Source of the DNA: Shewanella livingstonensis
Lineage (GTDB): Bacteria; Pseudomonadota; Gammaproteobacteria; Enterobacterales; Shewanellaceae
Length of the DNA stretch: 64,000 bases
Reading direction: 5' to 3'
NCBI RefSeq assembly: GCF_003855395.1
Contig: NZ_CP034015.1
Location: forward strand, 4,288,001-4,352,000
Translations under genes and position numbers: made by a program
The notes under the pieces: generated by a model
Database searches by the model: none
The model's input: only the letters and a program-made list of their open reading frames with translations
Told to the model about the DNA's origin: nothing
Shown here: piece by piece, positions 19,196 to 29,584 of the stretch
How the letters are laid out: every line of letters begins with the position of its first letter
How positions within the stretch are numbered: position 1 is the first letter of the stretch

Positions 19196-20077
19196 ATGAG
19201 TACTAATTCCTATATCGGACGTTTTGCCCCCTCCCCATCAGGTCCACTGCATTTTGGTTCACTTATTGCTGCACTAGGCAGTTATCTGCGGGCACACAAT
19301 CAACAAGGCCAATGGCTGGTCCGCATAGAAGATATAGATCCCCCACGAGAAATTCCCGGTGCCAGCGATAATATCCTAAGAACTCTCGATGCCTACGGCT
19401 TACATTGGCATGGCACGCCACTATTCCAACATCAACGACATCAGGCATATCAAGACCTAATTGATGCACTTATCGAAAGTGATGAAGCTTATTATTGCCA
19501 ATGCACACGTAAAATAATTCAAACTAGCGGCGGTGTGTACGATGGTCGTTGTGGACAGCATCAGCCTCGGTTAACTCACGGTGCGATCCGTATTCGTAAT
19601 CACGCTAAAGTCGATCATTTTATTGATCAACTTCAAGGCCATGTCGTTGTTGATAAGGCTTTCGCTGAGGAAGACTTTATTATCAAACGTAGCGATGATT
19701 TATATGCATACCAACTTGCCGTTGTACTCGACGATACGTGCCAAGGTATTACTGAAGTGGTCAGGGGATGCGATTTACTTGAAGCCAGTTGCCGACAAAT
19801 AAGCATGTTTACCCAATTAAACCTCACCCCACCTAACTGGCTCCATTTACCTTTGGTTTGTACTCAAAAAGGCTTTAAATTATCGAAGCAAAATCATGCT
19901 CCAGCCATCGACATCACCCATCCGCAAGCCAGTATTAATGCAGCACTCGCCTTTTTAGGCCAACCACTCGTTGATGTAGATTCAGTTGAAGTCATGCTTA
20001 AACAGGCAGTAAAGCAATTTAGCTTAAATGCCATTCCGGCCGAGAAAGAAATTATATTATCGACAATAAATAACTAG
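19196..20077 (+). CDS. gluQ: Glutamyl-Q tRNA(Asp) synthetase
   Basis: Truncated class I glutamyl-tRNA synthetase paralog (293 residues) that glutamylates queuosine at position 34 of tRNA-Asp. The HIGH-like motif is HFGS in RFAPSPSGPLHFGSLIAALGS. A zinc site is CQC...C (residues 101-120), and a KMSKS-like KLSKQ lies near residue 233. The anticodon-binding domain is absent, as expected. It lies directly after dksA. Confidence 0.95.
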   Translation: MSTNSYIGRFAPSPSGPLHFGSLIAALGSYLRAHNQQGQWLVRIEDIDPPREIPGASDNILRTLDAYGLHWHGTPLFQHQRHQAYQDLIDALIESDEAYYCQCTRKIIQTSGGVYDGRCGQHQPRLTHGAIRIRNHAKVDHFIDQLQGHVVVDKAFAEEDFIIKRSDDLYAYQLAVVLDDTCQGITEVVRGCDLLEASCRQISMFTQLNLTPPNWLHLPLVCTQKGFKLSKQNHAPAIDITHPQASINAALAFLGQPLVDVDSVEVMLKQAVKQFSLNAIPAEKEIILSTINN

Positions 20078-20213
20078 CTATCGTCCTCTTCTGGTATAAG
20101 TTATTGCATTAAGCACGTTTTAGCACAGCTGCACGTATACTCATTAGGTCACATTTAATGTATTATACCCGCCAGATTTTTAATCAAATTATTTTAGCAT
20201 CCCGAGGTGTATT

Positions 20214-21620
20214 ATTTTTCGCCGTATTAGCCAATTCTGTAAACAGCTATTTGAAAACAACAAAGTAGCTCCAGTCCTTGAAGAACCCATTCAAGAAGAT
20301 GGCTTACGTCTGGATATTATCTCCAGAGATGGTCACTCCATTTCACGTCGCCAAATTAGTGAAAATGCACTAAAAGTACTCTATCGTCTTAATAAATCGG
20401 GCTATAAAGCTTATTTAGTTGGCGGTGGTGTACGCGACATTCTATTAGGTCTTGAACCGAAAGATTTTGACGTAGCAACCAATGCCACACCAGATGACAT
20501 TAAAAAACTATTCCGTAACTGTCGTTTAGTCGGCCGTCGTTTTAGATTGGCACATATCGTTTTTGGTCGTGATGTCATTGAAGTTGCCACTTTTCGTGGT
20601 CACCATAATGAAAGCAACGATAAAGTATCGAAATCCAATGCTGAAGGTCGTTTATTACGCGATAACGTCTACGGTGAGATCGATGAAGATGCCGAACGTC
20701 GTGACTTCACCATTAACGCGCTCTACTACGATATTAGCGACTATTCTATTCGCAGTTATGGTGGTGGATTAGCTGATCTTAATGCTCGAACGATCAAACT
20801 TATTGGCGACCCAGATACCCGTTACCGTGAAGACCCTGTGCGTATGCTTCGTGCCGTTCGTTTTGCCACTAAACTGGATATGCAAATCGACCCCGTTACT
20901 GCCGACCCAATCAAGGCACTTGCACCATTATTAAGTGATATCCCTGCTGCGCGCATGTATGAAGAAGTATTAAAACTGTTTTTTGCTGGTAAGGCAGAAG
21001 CCAATTACAACATGATGCAACGTTTTGGTTTATTTGCTCCCTTGTTCCCACAAGTTAGCGCCTTAATCGAAGAGTTGCCTAAAGGGCAAACAGCTAAAAT
21101 GCTGCAAGTCGTTATGCGTAATACCGATATTCGTGTTAGTGAAGATAAAACCGTTACCCCAGCATTTTTCTTTGCTGCAATCTTGTGGTACCCGGTTAAA
21201 CAACGGGCTGATGATATTGCCATTGAAAGTGGCTTAACCCATTACGATGCATATGTTGCTGCAATGGGTGATGTGCTTGAAAAACAATGTCTCACAATTA
21301 GCTTGCCACGACGATTTAGCACTCCAGCACGCGACATTTGGCAACTGCAACTTCGCTTGGAGCGCGGTCAAGGCACACGAGCCTTTAAACTGTTAGAGCA
21401 TCCTAAATTCAGAGCCGCTTATGATTTACTGCTACTGCGCGGTGAAGTTGAAGCAGGGAATATCGCCAAGATAGCGGAATGGTGGAAGGCGTTTGTAGAA
21501 GCTGATGAAACTGACCGTAGCGATATAGCAAAAAGTATTAAAGGCAGCAATACTCGCAACAGAAATGCTCCACAGCGTAAACGTCGCCGTAAACCAGCAG
21601 CTAAGCCTGCGGAAGAATAA
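20214..21620 (+). CDS. pcnB: Poly(A) polymerase I, apparently with AUU start codon
   Basis: Adds 3' poly(A) tails that promote RNA decay. The frame is open upstream of the first ATG back to a stop at 20181. Strong PcnB homology extends to FRRISQFCKQLF, which aligns with residues 2 onward of the E. coli protein (FTRVANFCRKVL). No ATG, GTG or TTG fits there. ATT at 20214, 4 bases after GAGGTG, matches the AUU start known for E. coli pcnB. This gives 468 residues. The nucleotidyltransferase core has LVGGGVRDILLG and DFDVAT; the C-terminus is a basic RNRNAPQRKRRRK tail. Next gene: folK, 5 bp away. Confidence 0.93.
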   Translation: MFRRISQFCKQLFENNKVAPVLEEPIQEDGLRLDIISRDGHSISRRQISENALKVLYRLNKSGYKAYLVGGGVRDILLGLEPKDFDVATNATPDDIKKLFRNCRLVGRRFRLAHIVFGRDVIEVATFRGHHNESNDKVSKSNAEGRLLRDNVYGEIDEDAERRDFTINALYYDISDYSIRSYGGGLADLNARTIKLIGDPDTRYREDPVRMLRAVRFATKLDMQIDPVTADPIKALAPLLSDIPAARMYEEVLKLFFAGKAEANYNMMQRFGLFAPLFPQVSALIEELPKGQTAKMLQVVMRNTDIRVSEDKTVTPAFFFAAILWYPVKQRADDIAIESGLTHYDAYVAAMGDVLEKQCLTISLPRRFSTPARDIWQLQLRLERGQGTRAFKLLEHPKFRAAYDLLLLRGEVEAGNIAKIAEWWKAFVEADETDRSDIAKSIKGSNTRNRNAPQRKRRRKPAAKPAEE

Positions 21621-21625
21621 TTATT

Positions 21626-22117
21626 ATGGCTGTACAAGTTTATGTCGCGTTAGGCGCTAATTTAGCCGAGCCAAAACAACAACTTGACTTTGCAATGACA
21701 GCGCTAAAAACATTGGCGCTAAACCATACTTTTACAGTATCAGATTATTATCGCTCTAAACCTATGGGCGATGTTATCCAACCCGATTATGTTAATGCTG
21801 TCGCGGGGTTTCAAACCACGCTACAGCCGATTGAATTACTTGATGCTTTACAGCATATAGAGCAACAACAAGGGCGTCTTCGGCTTGAACACTGGGGACC
21901 TCGTACCTTAGATTTAGATTTGTTACTGTATGGGCAACAACATATAAACCAACCTCGGCTCTGTGTGCCTCATTATGGCATGAAGCTGCGCAGTTTTGTG
22001 TTAGTACCATTAGCAGATATCGCACCCACGCTAATATTGCCGTGTAATACAAGCCTTGAAAGCCTTATTAGTGTGACAATGCGTGATGAATTGCAAAAGC
22101 TTATCGATTTAAGTTGA
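21626..22117 (+). CDS. folK: 6-hydroxymethyl-7,8-dihydropterin pyrophosphokinase
   Basis: Folate pathway enzyme of 163 residues that transfers pyrophosphate from ATP to hydroxymethyl-dihydropterin. The N-terminal VALGANLAEP block and the signature WGPRTLDLDLLLYG, with the two metal-binding Asp, are present. It starts 5 bp after pcnB, so the pair is coupled, as in other gammaproteobacteria. Confidence 0.95.
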   Translation: MAVQVYVALGANLAEPKQQLDFAMTALKTLALNHTFTVSDYYRSKPMGDVIQPDYVNAVAGFQTTLQPIELLDALQHIEQQQGRLRLEHWGPRTLDLDLLLYGQQHINQPRLCVPHYGMKLRSFVLVPLADIAPTLILPCNTSLESLISVTMRDELQKLIDLS

Positions 22118-22179
22118 TCTTAACGGACAGAACATTAAGCTCAACTTTTAGTATTTCAATATTGTTTTAAGAGCCTACT

Positions 22180-22974
22180 ATGTCAAAAGTCACCAGTTCG
22201 ACCCTAATCAAGTTCAAACAAGAAGGTAAAAAGTTCACCGCATTAACAGCTTATGACGCTAGTTTTGCCGGCGCATTTGACAGCGAAGGTGTGGATGTAC
22301 TTTTAGTGGGCGATTCACTCGGTATGGTGCTTCAAGGCCATAACGATACCTTGCCAGTAACTATTGCTGATATTGCCTACCATACCGCTTGTGTTAAACG
22401 TGGTGTTGCGCGCGCTTTACTCATCGCAGACATGCCGTTTATGAGTTATAGCACCCCAGAGCAAACTATGGCTAACGCGGCAATATTAATGCAGGCAGGT
22501 GCCAGCATGGTTAAATTAGAAGGCGGACATTGGCTACTTGAAAGCGTAAAAATGTTAACCGAACGCGGCATTCCAGTTTGTGCTCACCTAGGATTAACCC
22601 CACAATCAGTAAACGTATTTGGCGGCTTTAAAATACAGGGTCGCGATGCTGATAACGCACAACGCATTCTAGATGAAGCTAAAGCATTGCAGGCTGCTGG
22701 CGCACAATTATTAGTGGTTGAATGTATTCCGGCTTCACTGGCTAAAGCCATTACTGAAGCATTAACCATTCCAGTTATTGGTATTGGCGCTGGCGCTGAT
22801 ACTGATGGCCAAATCCTAGTTATGCATGATGTGTTAGGTATTTCCAGTGGTTATATTCCACGTTTTTCAAAAAACTACCTTAAACAAACCGGTGAAATCC
22901 GCTCGGCAATCAAAGCCTATATTGATGAAGTAGCTAATGGCACATTCCCTGCTGAAGAGCATACATTTAGCTGA
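22180..22974 (+). CDS. panB: 3-methyl-2-oxobutanoate hydroxymethyltransferase
   Basis: First committed step of pantothenate synthesis: methylene-THF plus ketoisovalerate to ketopantoate. The 264-residue TIM-barrel protein carries [21 protein letters not shown] and VIGIGAG. The PanB family decamer length is about 264. Followed by panC after 93 bp, which supports a panBC operon. Confidence 0.96.
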   Translation: MSKVTSSTLIKFKQEGKKFTALTAYDASFAGAFDSEGVDVLLVGDSLGMVLQGHNDTLPVTIADIAYHTACVKRGVARALLIADMPFMSYSTPEQTMANAAILMQAGASMVKLEGGHWLLESVKMLTERGIPVCAHLGLTPQSVNVFGGFKIQGRDADNAQRILDEAKALQAAGAQLLVVECIPASLAKAITEALTIPVIGIGAGADTDGQILVMHDVLGISSGYIPRFSKNYLKQTGEIRSAIKAYIDEVANGTFPAEEHTFS

Positions 22975-23067
22975 TCGCCTCACTGAAAAGCTAAGCGATT
23001 CATGTAACCATGCATTGCATGCACATCAATTGACGACATTGATTTTTTATTAAGGTTCCAACAGAAA

Positions 23068-23922
23068 ATGATTACCACCGCTGCTATTTCAACTATTCGC
23101 GAACATGTAAGTGCTTGGCGTCGTAAAGGCGAAACTGTTGCCTTTGTTCCTACAATGGGTAACTTACACCAAGGTCACGTCACCCTAGTGAATGAAGCTA
23201 AAAAGCGCACTGATCATGTGGTGGTGTCTATTTTTGTTAATCCAATGCAATTTAGTGTCAACGAAGACTTAGACGGCTATCCACGCACTCTGACACAAGA
23301 TAGCGACAAGCTAATGGCTGCCGGAGCAGAAATACTGTTTACTCCAACGGCCGAGATTATTTACCCTAAGGGGTTTTCACAACAAACATTTGTAGAAGTA
23401 CCTGATATTGGTGATGAATTATGTGGCGCGAGTCGTCCAGGTCATTTTCGCGGCGTAGCAACGATTGTCACCAAACTGTTTAATATTGTGCAACCCGATA
23501 TTGCCTTATTTGGCCGTAAAGATTTTCAACAATTGATGATAATTAAAACCATGGTTGAAGATTTATCAATGCCGATTGAAGTCATTGGTATTGAGACTAT
23601 CCGAGAAAAATCAGGTCTGGCGATGAGCTCGCGTAACGGCTATTTAACTACGGATGAAAAACACTCGGCGGCGACATTAAAACAAGCATTAGATAATATT
23701 GTTGATGCAATACAAAATAACCAACCAACGCAACAAGCCATTGCAACAGCTGAACAATCTTTGATTAACGCTGGCTTTACTCCAGATTATCTCGAAGTAA
23801 GAAATGCTAATACACTGCGCCAAGCTACAGCAGCGGATACCGCGTTAGTCGTTATTGCTGCAGCATATCTCGGTAAGGCTCGCTTAATTGATAATGTGAC
23901 ATTTTCTCGTCATACAAACTAA
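23068..23922 (+). CDS. panC: Pantothenate synthetase
   Basis: Condenses pantoate and beta-alanine with ATP. The 284-residue protein has [14 protein letters not shown] (nucleotidyl-transferase HxGH), [14 protein letters not shown] and the KMSKS-equivalent [12 protein letters not shown] lies upstream of the ATG. Right after the stop, CAGGTAAAT/ATTTACCTG (23924-23945) forms a 9-bp hairpin, but no T-run follows. Confidence 0.96.
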   Translation: MITTAAISTIREHVSAWRRKGETVAFVPTMGNLHQGHVTLVNEAKKRTDHVVVSIFVNPMQFSVNEDLDGYPRTLTQDSDKLMAAGAEILFTPTAEIIYPKGFSQQTFVEVPDIGDELCGASRPGHFRGVATIVTKLFNIVQPDIALFGRKDFQQLMIIKTMVEDLSMPIEVIGIETIREKSGLAMSSRNGYLTTDEKHSAATLKQALDNIVDAIQNNQPTQQAIATAEQSLINAGFTPDYLEVRNANTLRQATAADTALVVIAAAYLGKARLIDNVTFSRHTN

Positions 23923-24219
23923 CCAGGTAAATTAATATTTACCTGTAAAACCACTTAATTTTGACTTAATCTAATAAAATAAATAAGATTGTTTTTATTG
24001 AAATTTTTAGTGTCAAAAACTGGTTTTATCGATAAACTTGAACCATATTTAAGCGATATAATCATTTTAGCGACGTTAATATCGCTATATTGATAGCCAA
24101 GTATAATTATGTTGTATGAAATATCCGCTAGCGAGTATGGCTAATGTCTTACTTAACTTAGCAAAAAAATATGCTAATCTATTTAATGCTATTGTCTAAG
24201 TAAAACATTAGTAAAATAA

Positions 24220-24315
24220 GTCGCTTGAAAAGAGATCGCAATAGCAAGAAACGGGTAGTGCATTTCCAGTAAATAACTATTAGCAGCTAGACACGGTAGT
24301 CTGCTGTTAAGCGAC
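24220..24315 (+). other. Candidate structured RNA (three-way junction) in the 480-bp gap before the DUF4124 gene
   Basis: The gap 23923-24402 holds no gene. Within it, GTCGCTT (24220-24226) pairs with AAGCGAC (24309-24315). It encloses a stem AATAG...GAAA/TTTC...CTATT (24240-24281) and a stem AGCAGCTA/TAG-t-CTGCT (24282-24305). The stems could form a junction in the leader of the gene at 24403. No known riboswitch class was recognised. Chance pairing in AT-rich DNA is possible. Confidence 0.25.
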
Positions 24316-24402
24316 ATAAACTAGTCGATGGAATCTAATAGCGAAAACGTAAACTACTGATATCAAAACCGTAATAGTGACAACAAAAGGATGTGTGGCC
24401 GC

Positions 24403-24921
24403 ATGGCAAAAAGACTGTTATTCATCGTACTCGCCATGAGCGCATTTACTGCTCAAGCTAATACTATTTACAAATGTATGATGGATGAAAAAGTTGTTTT
24501 CAGCCAAACAGTCTGTCCGCAGGAATATCGCCAGCATAAAATTGAATACCAATTAGGGATTACCACCGAAGTCGACTCCGACAAGCGCGAAATCAAACAA
24601 GACCCGTTAAAAGCACTGCTTAATAAGCAAACCATTTCTAAAGAGAAATTACTGCAGTTACTTGATGGTGAAATGTATCGACTAAAACAAGAAAATAGTT
24701 ACTTTGAAATATTACGTGCTAGCGAAATACAGAAGCTTGATCGTAAACGTTTTTGGCAAACTAAGCCTAAAGACGACCCAAGTTATGGACTCGAATTACA
24801 AGAAATTAATACTCGCTTCAATGACCTAACTAACAATAACATCGATGTTATTCAGATATTGAATCAACATAAAATGAAGATATCAGCTGAAACACAACCA
24901 GATGAATATATGAGTAACTAA
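24403..24921 (+). CDS. Exported DUF4124-like protein
   Basis: 172 residues from ATG 24403 (AAAAGG lies about 12 bases upstream; the ATG at 24391 would abut the same RBS and is less likely). A signal peptide MAKRLLFIVLAMSAFTAQA is followed by TIYKCMMDEKVVFSQTVCP, the two-Cys beta block typical of DUF4124. A charged helical C-terminal part follows. Probably periplasmic; function unknown. It is alone in its orientation, with the convergent yheV downstream. Confidence 0.75.
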   Translation: MAKRLLFIVLAMSAFTAQANTIYKCMMDEKVVFSQTVCPQEYRQHKIEYQLGITTEVDSDKREIKQDPLKALLNKQTISKEKLLQLLDGEMYRLKQENSYFEILRASEIQKLDRKRFWQTKPKDDPSYGLELQEINTRFNDLTNNNIDVIQILNQHKMKISAETQPDEYMSN

Positions 24922-24966
24922 CCTCAACCTTCACCAGTGTTGAGGTCCGTCCCGCGAATAGATAGC

Positions 24967-25164
24967 TTAATCAGGCTTAAACACACCAATCATACTGCCA
25001 GTAGTCTTTTGTGGCACTTTAATATCCGTTTGTTGCTCACGATACTCACATTCAGTACATTCAACAGTTTCAATACCATTTTCTTTAAACAATAAAATAC
25101 TGTCTTTAGCACTGCATTTAGGACATTTAGCCCCTGCAACAAAACGCTTTTTAATTTTGGTCAT
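24967..25164 (-). CDS. yheV: YheV-family zinc ribbon protein
   Basis: A 65-residue protein with two Cys pairs, CPKC (residues 14-17) and CTEC (36-39), which would hold one zinc. The start KKRFVAGAKCP and the end IGVFKPD are the conserved ends of E. coli YheV. No function is established. It is divergent from the ABC-F gene yheS, the same neighbour pair as in E. coli. Confidence 0.9.
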   Translation of the reverse strand: MTKIKKRFVAGAKCPKCSAKDSILLFKENGIETVECTECEYREQQTDIKVPQKTTGSMIGVFKPD

Positions 25165-25340
25165 GATTTACTCGACTTAGTGTTTACCGAATGAGAGATT
25201 GACTTAATAAGGTCTTTACTCGATTTATACGTCTATTTTGCCATGATTAGTCCACATGAGTCCCGTGATTGTGGGAAATAAATCGTATATGCGATATTAT
25301 CTGCACTATTATTCTATTCTTAAGTATCAAGTTGTAATTA

Positions 25341-27248
25341 ATGATCAACATAAGCCAAGCTCAGTTAATTCGCGGCAGTAAAACCTTACTCGATGAAACC
25401 TCACTGACTATTTATCCCGGACACAAGGTTGGCCTTGTCGGCGCCAACGGTACAGGTAAATCATCATTGCTTGCCTTGATTTTGGGTCATTTACATCTGG
25501 ATAAAGGTGAATTTAGTTTCCCATCGGGTTGGCAAGTAGCCTCTGTGGCACAGGAAACACCGGCATTAGATGTGTCAGCACTAGAATATGTGCTTGATGG
25601 CGACACCGAATACCGTGATTTAGAAGCCCAACTAGAAAAAGCTCAAGCCGACAATAACGGCAATGCCATTGCGCTTATACATGGAAAAATTGACGCCATT
25701 GGCGGTTATGCCATTAAGGCTCGAGCAGGTGCGCTATTAGCCGGCCTAGGCTTTAAGGATGCAGACCAAAGTAACCCGGTAAAAAGCTTCTCTGGCGGTT
25801 GGCGTATGCGTCTCAACCTAGCACAGGCACTATTATGTCGCTCAGACTTATTGTTACTCGATGAGCCAACTAACCACTTAGACTTAGACACCATGTATTG
25901 GTTAGAAGGTTGGATAAAATCCTATCAGGGCACGTTAATTTTGATCAGCCACGATCGTGACTTTATCGATGGTATTGTCGGGGAAATAGTCCATGTTGAA
26001 AATCACAAACTAAATTACTACAAAGGTAACTACTCTTCTTTTGAACGGGTACGGGCTGAACGTATGGCTCAGCAGCAAGTCGCCTTTGAGCGTCAGCAAA
26101 AAGAGCGCTCGCATATGCAGTCATTTGTTGATCGTTTCCGCTATAAGGCCAGTAAAGCTAAACAAGCACAAAGCCGCTTAAAAGCGCTTGAGCGCATGGC
26201 CGAATTATTACCATCACAAGTAGACAATCCATTTCAAATGGCCTTTAGAGAACCAGAAGCGCTACCGAACCCATTAGTGGTAATGGAAAATGTCTCTATT
26301 GGTTACGAAGATAATACCATCCTAAAGCAAGTGGAATTAAACCTCGTTCCTGGCGCCCGTATTGGTTTATTAGGTAGAAATGGTGCTGGTAAATCGACCC
26401 TGATAAAACTATTATCTGGCCAGTTACAAGCCAAAACGGGTAAGTATCAACCTAATCCGGGATTAAATATTGGTTATTTTGCTCAACATCAAGTTGAATT
26501 TTTAACGCTTGATGATTCTCCAATGCAACACTTGGCTAGACTCGCGCCAGCAAGTGTTCGCGAACAAGAATTACGCAATTTTTTAGGTGGGTTTGGCTTT
26601 AATGGTGATATGGCCTTATCGCCAGTACGGCCATTTTCGGGCGGAGAAAAAGCACGTCTGGTATTGGCATTAGTAGTATGGCAGCGCCCAAACCTATTGT
26701 TACTCGATGAACCGACCAACCATCTTGATTTAGAGATGCGCCACGCGCTCACTATGGCATTGCAAACCTTTGAAGGTGCTATGGTCATAGTGTCGCATGA
26801 TCGGCACCTATTACGATTGAGTTGTAGTGACTATTACCTAGTCGATCAAGGCGTTGTGACACCTTTTGATGGCGACTTAGATGATTACCATCAATGGTTA
26901 CTCGATGCCGCGAAACAGGCGCAAGCCAACAACAAAACGGATGCGGCCACCAGCGGTGATGCGGTGGATAAAAAGCAGCAAAAAAGAATGGAAGCAGAAC
27001 TGCGCCAAAGAGTATCACCACTGAAAAAACAACAAATAAAATTAGAAACCCAACAACAGAAAATTAACACCCGATTAGCTGAGTTAGAAGTTGAATTAGC
27101 CGATGGCAGCTTATATGAAGCTGAAAACAAAGCTAAAATGACTAACGTTCTTAACGAACGTACTACGTTGACCCAGACCATGGATGAAAGTGAAATGAAC
27201 TGGTTAGATATTCAAGAGCAAATTGAGCTTATCGAACAAGATTTTTAA
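25341..27248 (+). CDS. yheS: ABC-F family ATPase YheS
   Basis: Cytoplasmic 635-residue protein with two ABC domains and no membrane segment. Walker A GANGTGKSS and signature FSGGW are in the first domain; GRNGAGKST and FSGGEK are in the second. LLLDEPTNHLDL occurs twice, with a charged linker between the domains and a coiled-coil C-terminus (about 540-630). ABC-F proteins act on the ribosome E site. It heads the yheS-TIGR02444-like pair. Confidence 0.94.
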   Translation: MINISQAQLIRGSKTLLDETSLTIYPGHKVGLVGANGTGKSSLLALILGHLHLDKGEFSFPSGWQVASVAQETPALDVSALEYVLDGDTEYRDLEAQLEKAQADNNGNAIALIHGKIDAIGGYAIKARAGALLAGLGFKDADQSNPVKSFSGGWRMRLNLAQALLCRSDLLLLDEPTNHLDLDTMYWLEGWIKSYQGTLILISHDRDFIDGIVGEIVHVENHKLNYYKGNYSSFERVRAERMAQQQVAFERQQKERSHMQSFVDRFRYKASKAKQAQSRLKALERMAELLPSQVDNPFQMAFREPEALPNPLVVMENVSIGYEDNTILKQVELNLVPGARIGLLGRNGAGKSTLIKLLSGQLQAKTGKYQPNPGLNIGYFAQHQVEFLTLDDSPMQHLARLAPASVREQELRNFLGGFGFNGDMALSPVRPFSGGEKARLVLALVVWQRPNLLLLDEPTNHLDLEMRHALTMALQTFEGAMVIVSHDRHLLRLSCSDYYLVDQGVVTPFDGDLDDYHQWLLDAAKQAQANNKTDAATSGDAVDKKQQKRMEAELRQRVSPLKKQQIKLETQQQKINTRLAELEVELADGSLYEAENKAKMTNVLNERTTLTQTMDESEMNWLDIQEQIELIEQDF

Positions 27249-27322
27249 TCAATACTTGGTATTATTATTTTATTGTCATTTGTGGTGTTGATTAACGCCA
27301 CAAAGGCAACAAGGAATGCGAT

Positions 27323-27793
27323 ATGTCGCGACCTGTTAATCGTCAAACCTTTAGTCACATTATTTGGCGTAATTGTGAGCAAAATTATTTAGTTAATCCT
27401 AATTTTTATATACACCTACAAGACAATTATCACGTAAATGTTAATATTTTATTATTAGCTCAATACCTCGATCAACAGCTTTATACCTTAACGCAACAAG
27501 AGTGGGAAATATTAACCGAAGTCGTAGAGCAATGGGAAGCGAATGTATTGCAACCTTATCGGCGTTTACGTCGAATCGCTAAAGCATATTTAGATAATGA
27601 CGAATATCAGAAAATGCTCGACGTAGAGTTAATTATGGAACGTAAATCTCAATACATGTTATTGCATAAATTGAATTTATTGAACGGCAAGGTGGTCAAC
27701 ACTGAAGTCGGTGATAGCTCTGAATCCGCAAATATACAACACTACCTTGGCTTATTTGGCTTAAATAAAAGCATTATGGCCGAGTTAACCTAA
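27323..27793 (+). CDS. TIGR02444 family protein
   Basis: A 156-residue mainly helical protein with the family pattern: NVNILLLAQYLDQ, then LTQQEWEIL, then WEANVLQPYRRLRR. Such genes frequently follow yheS-type ABC-F genes, as here (74 bp). AAGG lies upstream of the ATG. Function unknown. Confidence 0.8.
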   Translation: MSRPVNRQTFSHIIWRNCEQNYLVNPNFYIHLQDNYHVNVNILLLAQYLDQQLYTLTQQEWEILTEVVEQWEANVLQPYRRLRRIAKAYLDNDEYQKMLDVELIMERKSQYMLLHKLNLLNGKVVNTEVGDSSESANIQHYLGLFGLNKSIMAELT

Positions 27794-27932
27794 TAGGCTC
27801 TTATTCGTACCAATAGCATTCATCCACCAGCGACACGATTAACCATCAAATAAGCTATTACAGGGCAATATTAAACATAAATACATAAACAGTAATGACA
27901 ACAATATTGTATGTCATCTCAGAATATTCAAA

Positions 27933-27962
27933 GCCATACACCGTCTATCTGTGGTGTATGGC
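27933..27962 (-). terminator. Perfect hairpin behind the GMC oxidoreductase gene, possible terminator
   Basis: GCCATACACC (27933-27942) pairs fully with GGTGTATGGC (27953-27962) around a 10-base loop. On the minus strand it lies 11 bases past the GMC stop, but the tail (TTTGAATATTC) is a poor U-run. Confidence 0.5.
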
Positions 27963-27972
27963 ATAAGTTTAA

Positions 27973-29562
27973 CTAGCTAGTTTGAGTCAGCTTTTGGGCT
28001 AATGCCGTAGCATTACGCGCCACAAGACCATAAATAGACAACTGAGGATTCGCACCCAGGCTGGTTGGAAATACTGAGCCATCCATCACCGATAAATTTT
28101 CAAGATAATGTGAATAACCAAAAGTATCGACCATTGAAAGCGCTTTATCTTCGCCCATAGCACAACCGCCCATAACATGAGCCGATGCGACGATGGTTTT
28201 TAATAAACCTAAATCGACATCATTAATAGCCTGTTTTGCTTCACTCCACGAATTAAGTAATGACAAGCCATCATGCATTGGTAATACCTTTTTAGCCCCC
28301 GCAGCAAACTGCAATTCAGCCATGGACAAAAATGCTCGACGAGCACCATCCCAAAAACCTTGGCCTAACGGATAATCTAATGCAAAGCTCGTATCGGTTA
28401 ACCGTACCTGCCCACCAGGGCATTGCTGATTAAAACCATCACGAATAAGCGCGATGGTGACCTGCATTTGGTTAAAGTTAGCCATTAATTGTGCGTGGCT
28501 AACACCATAACCAATGGTTTTTGAGGCGATTAGTACCGGATGTACAGGTGCCACTTCAAGTTTATAGCCTAGATCGCCAGCCGCGCCATCACGCCAAACA
28601 AATTCATCGGAATAAATAGACTGCGGTGCGCCACTGTGACCGTTAATTTGTTCATCAAATATACCTCCCGATAACAGTGAGGGATGTAAAAAGGTTTTGC
28701 CTAATTGCTTATGTGGATCAGGTGTATTAGAGCGCATTAGAATAGTGGGCGTGTGAATAGCACCAGCACTTAAAATATAATGCTTTGCCGTAAAGGTAAT
28801 GTTCACAGACGTCGGCATTAAGCCTTCCGTTAATGCCTGGGCAGTTAAGCCCACGACTTGATCGCCTTTGTGCTCCAGCTTAACCACTCTAGCGCGAGAA
28901 ATGAGCGTCGCGCCTTTATCTAGCGCCGCGGGTATGGTAGTAACCAACATCGATTGCTTGGCGTTAACAGGGCAACCCATGCCGCAGTAACCGGTATTCC
29001 AGCAGCCTTTGACATTGCGTTTAATGACAGTGTAATCCCAACCTAATTTTTCGCAACCTTCGCGCAATGCACCATTATTACGATTAGGTTCAAATTTCCA
29101 TTGTTCAATATTGAGCCGCTTTTCCATTAGCTCAAACCAAGGCAGTAACGCTTGCGAAGATAATCCTTTGACCGACTTTTCTTGCTCCCAAAAAGCCAGT
29201 GTTTGTTCTGGAGTCCTTATTGATGTAGTCCAATTCACTGTAGTTGAACCACCAACCGTTCTGCCTTGAAATATACCAATGCCTTTATCTGCGGTTTTCA
29301 TCGCAGCCGCTTGCTGATACAAGTTAGGATAAGCGTGACGTTCTTCCATATCAAAGTGTGTTGATGACTTAAGCGATCCGCCTTCAATCATTATCACCTT
29401 TAATCCAGCTTCAGTTAATATTTCTGCCGCGGTACCACCGCCAGCGCCAGTACCAACAATCACAACATCAGCGTCAAAGTGACGATCGACTTCTAAGGTA
29501 CTAGCATCAATATGATGCCAACCAGCACCTAATCCGGTAATAATAGGATCAATAATGGCCAA
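27973..29562 (-). CDS. GMC family FAD-dependent oxidoreductase
   Basis: A 529-residue flavoprotein. The FAD-binding DVVIVGTGAGGGTAAEIL lies at residues 31-48. VGGSTTVNWTTSIRTP, the four-Cys insert CWNTGYCGMGCPVNAKQS and the C-terminal MDGSVFPTSLGANPQLSIYG are typical of the long-chain alcohol or gluconate dehydrogenase branch. It has no signal peptide. The gene 23 bp upstream encodes a small Tat-signal protein, so the pair may be exported together. Substrate unknown. It interrupts the yheS-yheT block. Confidence 0.85.
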   Translation of the reverse strand: MAIIDPIITGLGAGWHHIDASTLEVDRHFDADVVIVGTGAGGGTAAEILTEAGLKVIMIEGGSLKSSTHFDMEERHAYPNLYQQAAAMKTADKGIGIFQGRTVGGSTTVNWTTSIRTPEQTLAFWEQEKSVKGLSSQALLPWFELMEKRLNIEQWKFEPNRNNGALREGCEKLGWDYTVIKRNVKGCWNTGYCGMGCPVNAKQSMLVTTIPAALDKGATLISRARVVKLEHKGDQVVGLTAQALTEGLMPTSVNITFTAKHYILSAGAIHTPTILMRSNTPDPHKQLGKTFLHPSLLSGGIFDEQINGHSGAPQSIYSDEFVWRDGAAGDLGYKLEVAPVHPVLIASKTIGYGVSHAQLMANFNQMQVTIALIRDGFNQQCPGGQVRLTDTSFALDYPLGQGFWDGARRAFLSMAELQFAAGAKKVLPMHDGLSLLNSWSEAKQAINDVDLGLLKTIVASAHVMGGCAMGEDKALSMVDTFGYSHYLENLSVMDGSVFPTSLGANPQLSIYGLVARNATALAQKLTQTS

Positions 29563-29584
29563 GGGAATACTCCTTACACTAGGG

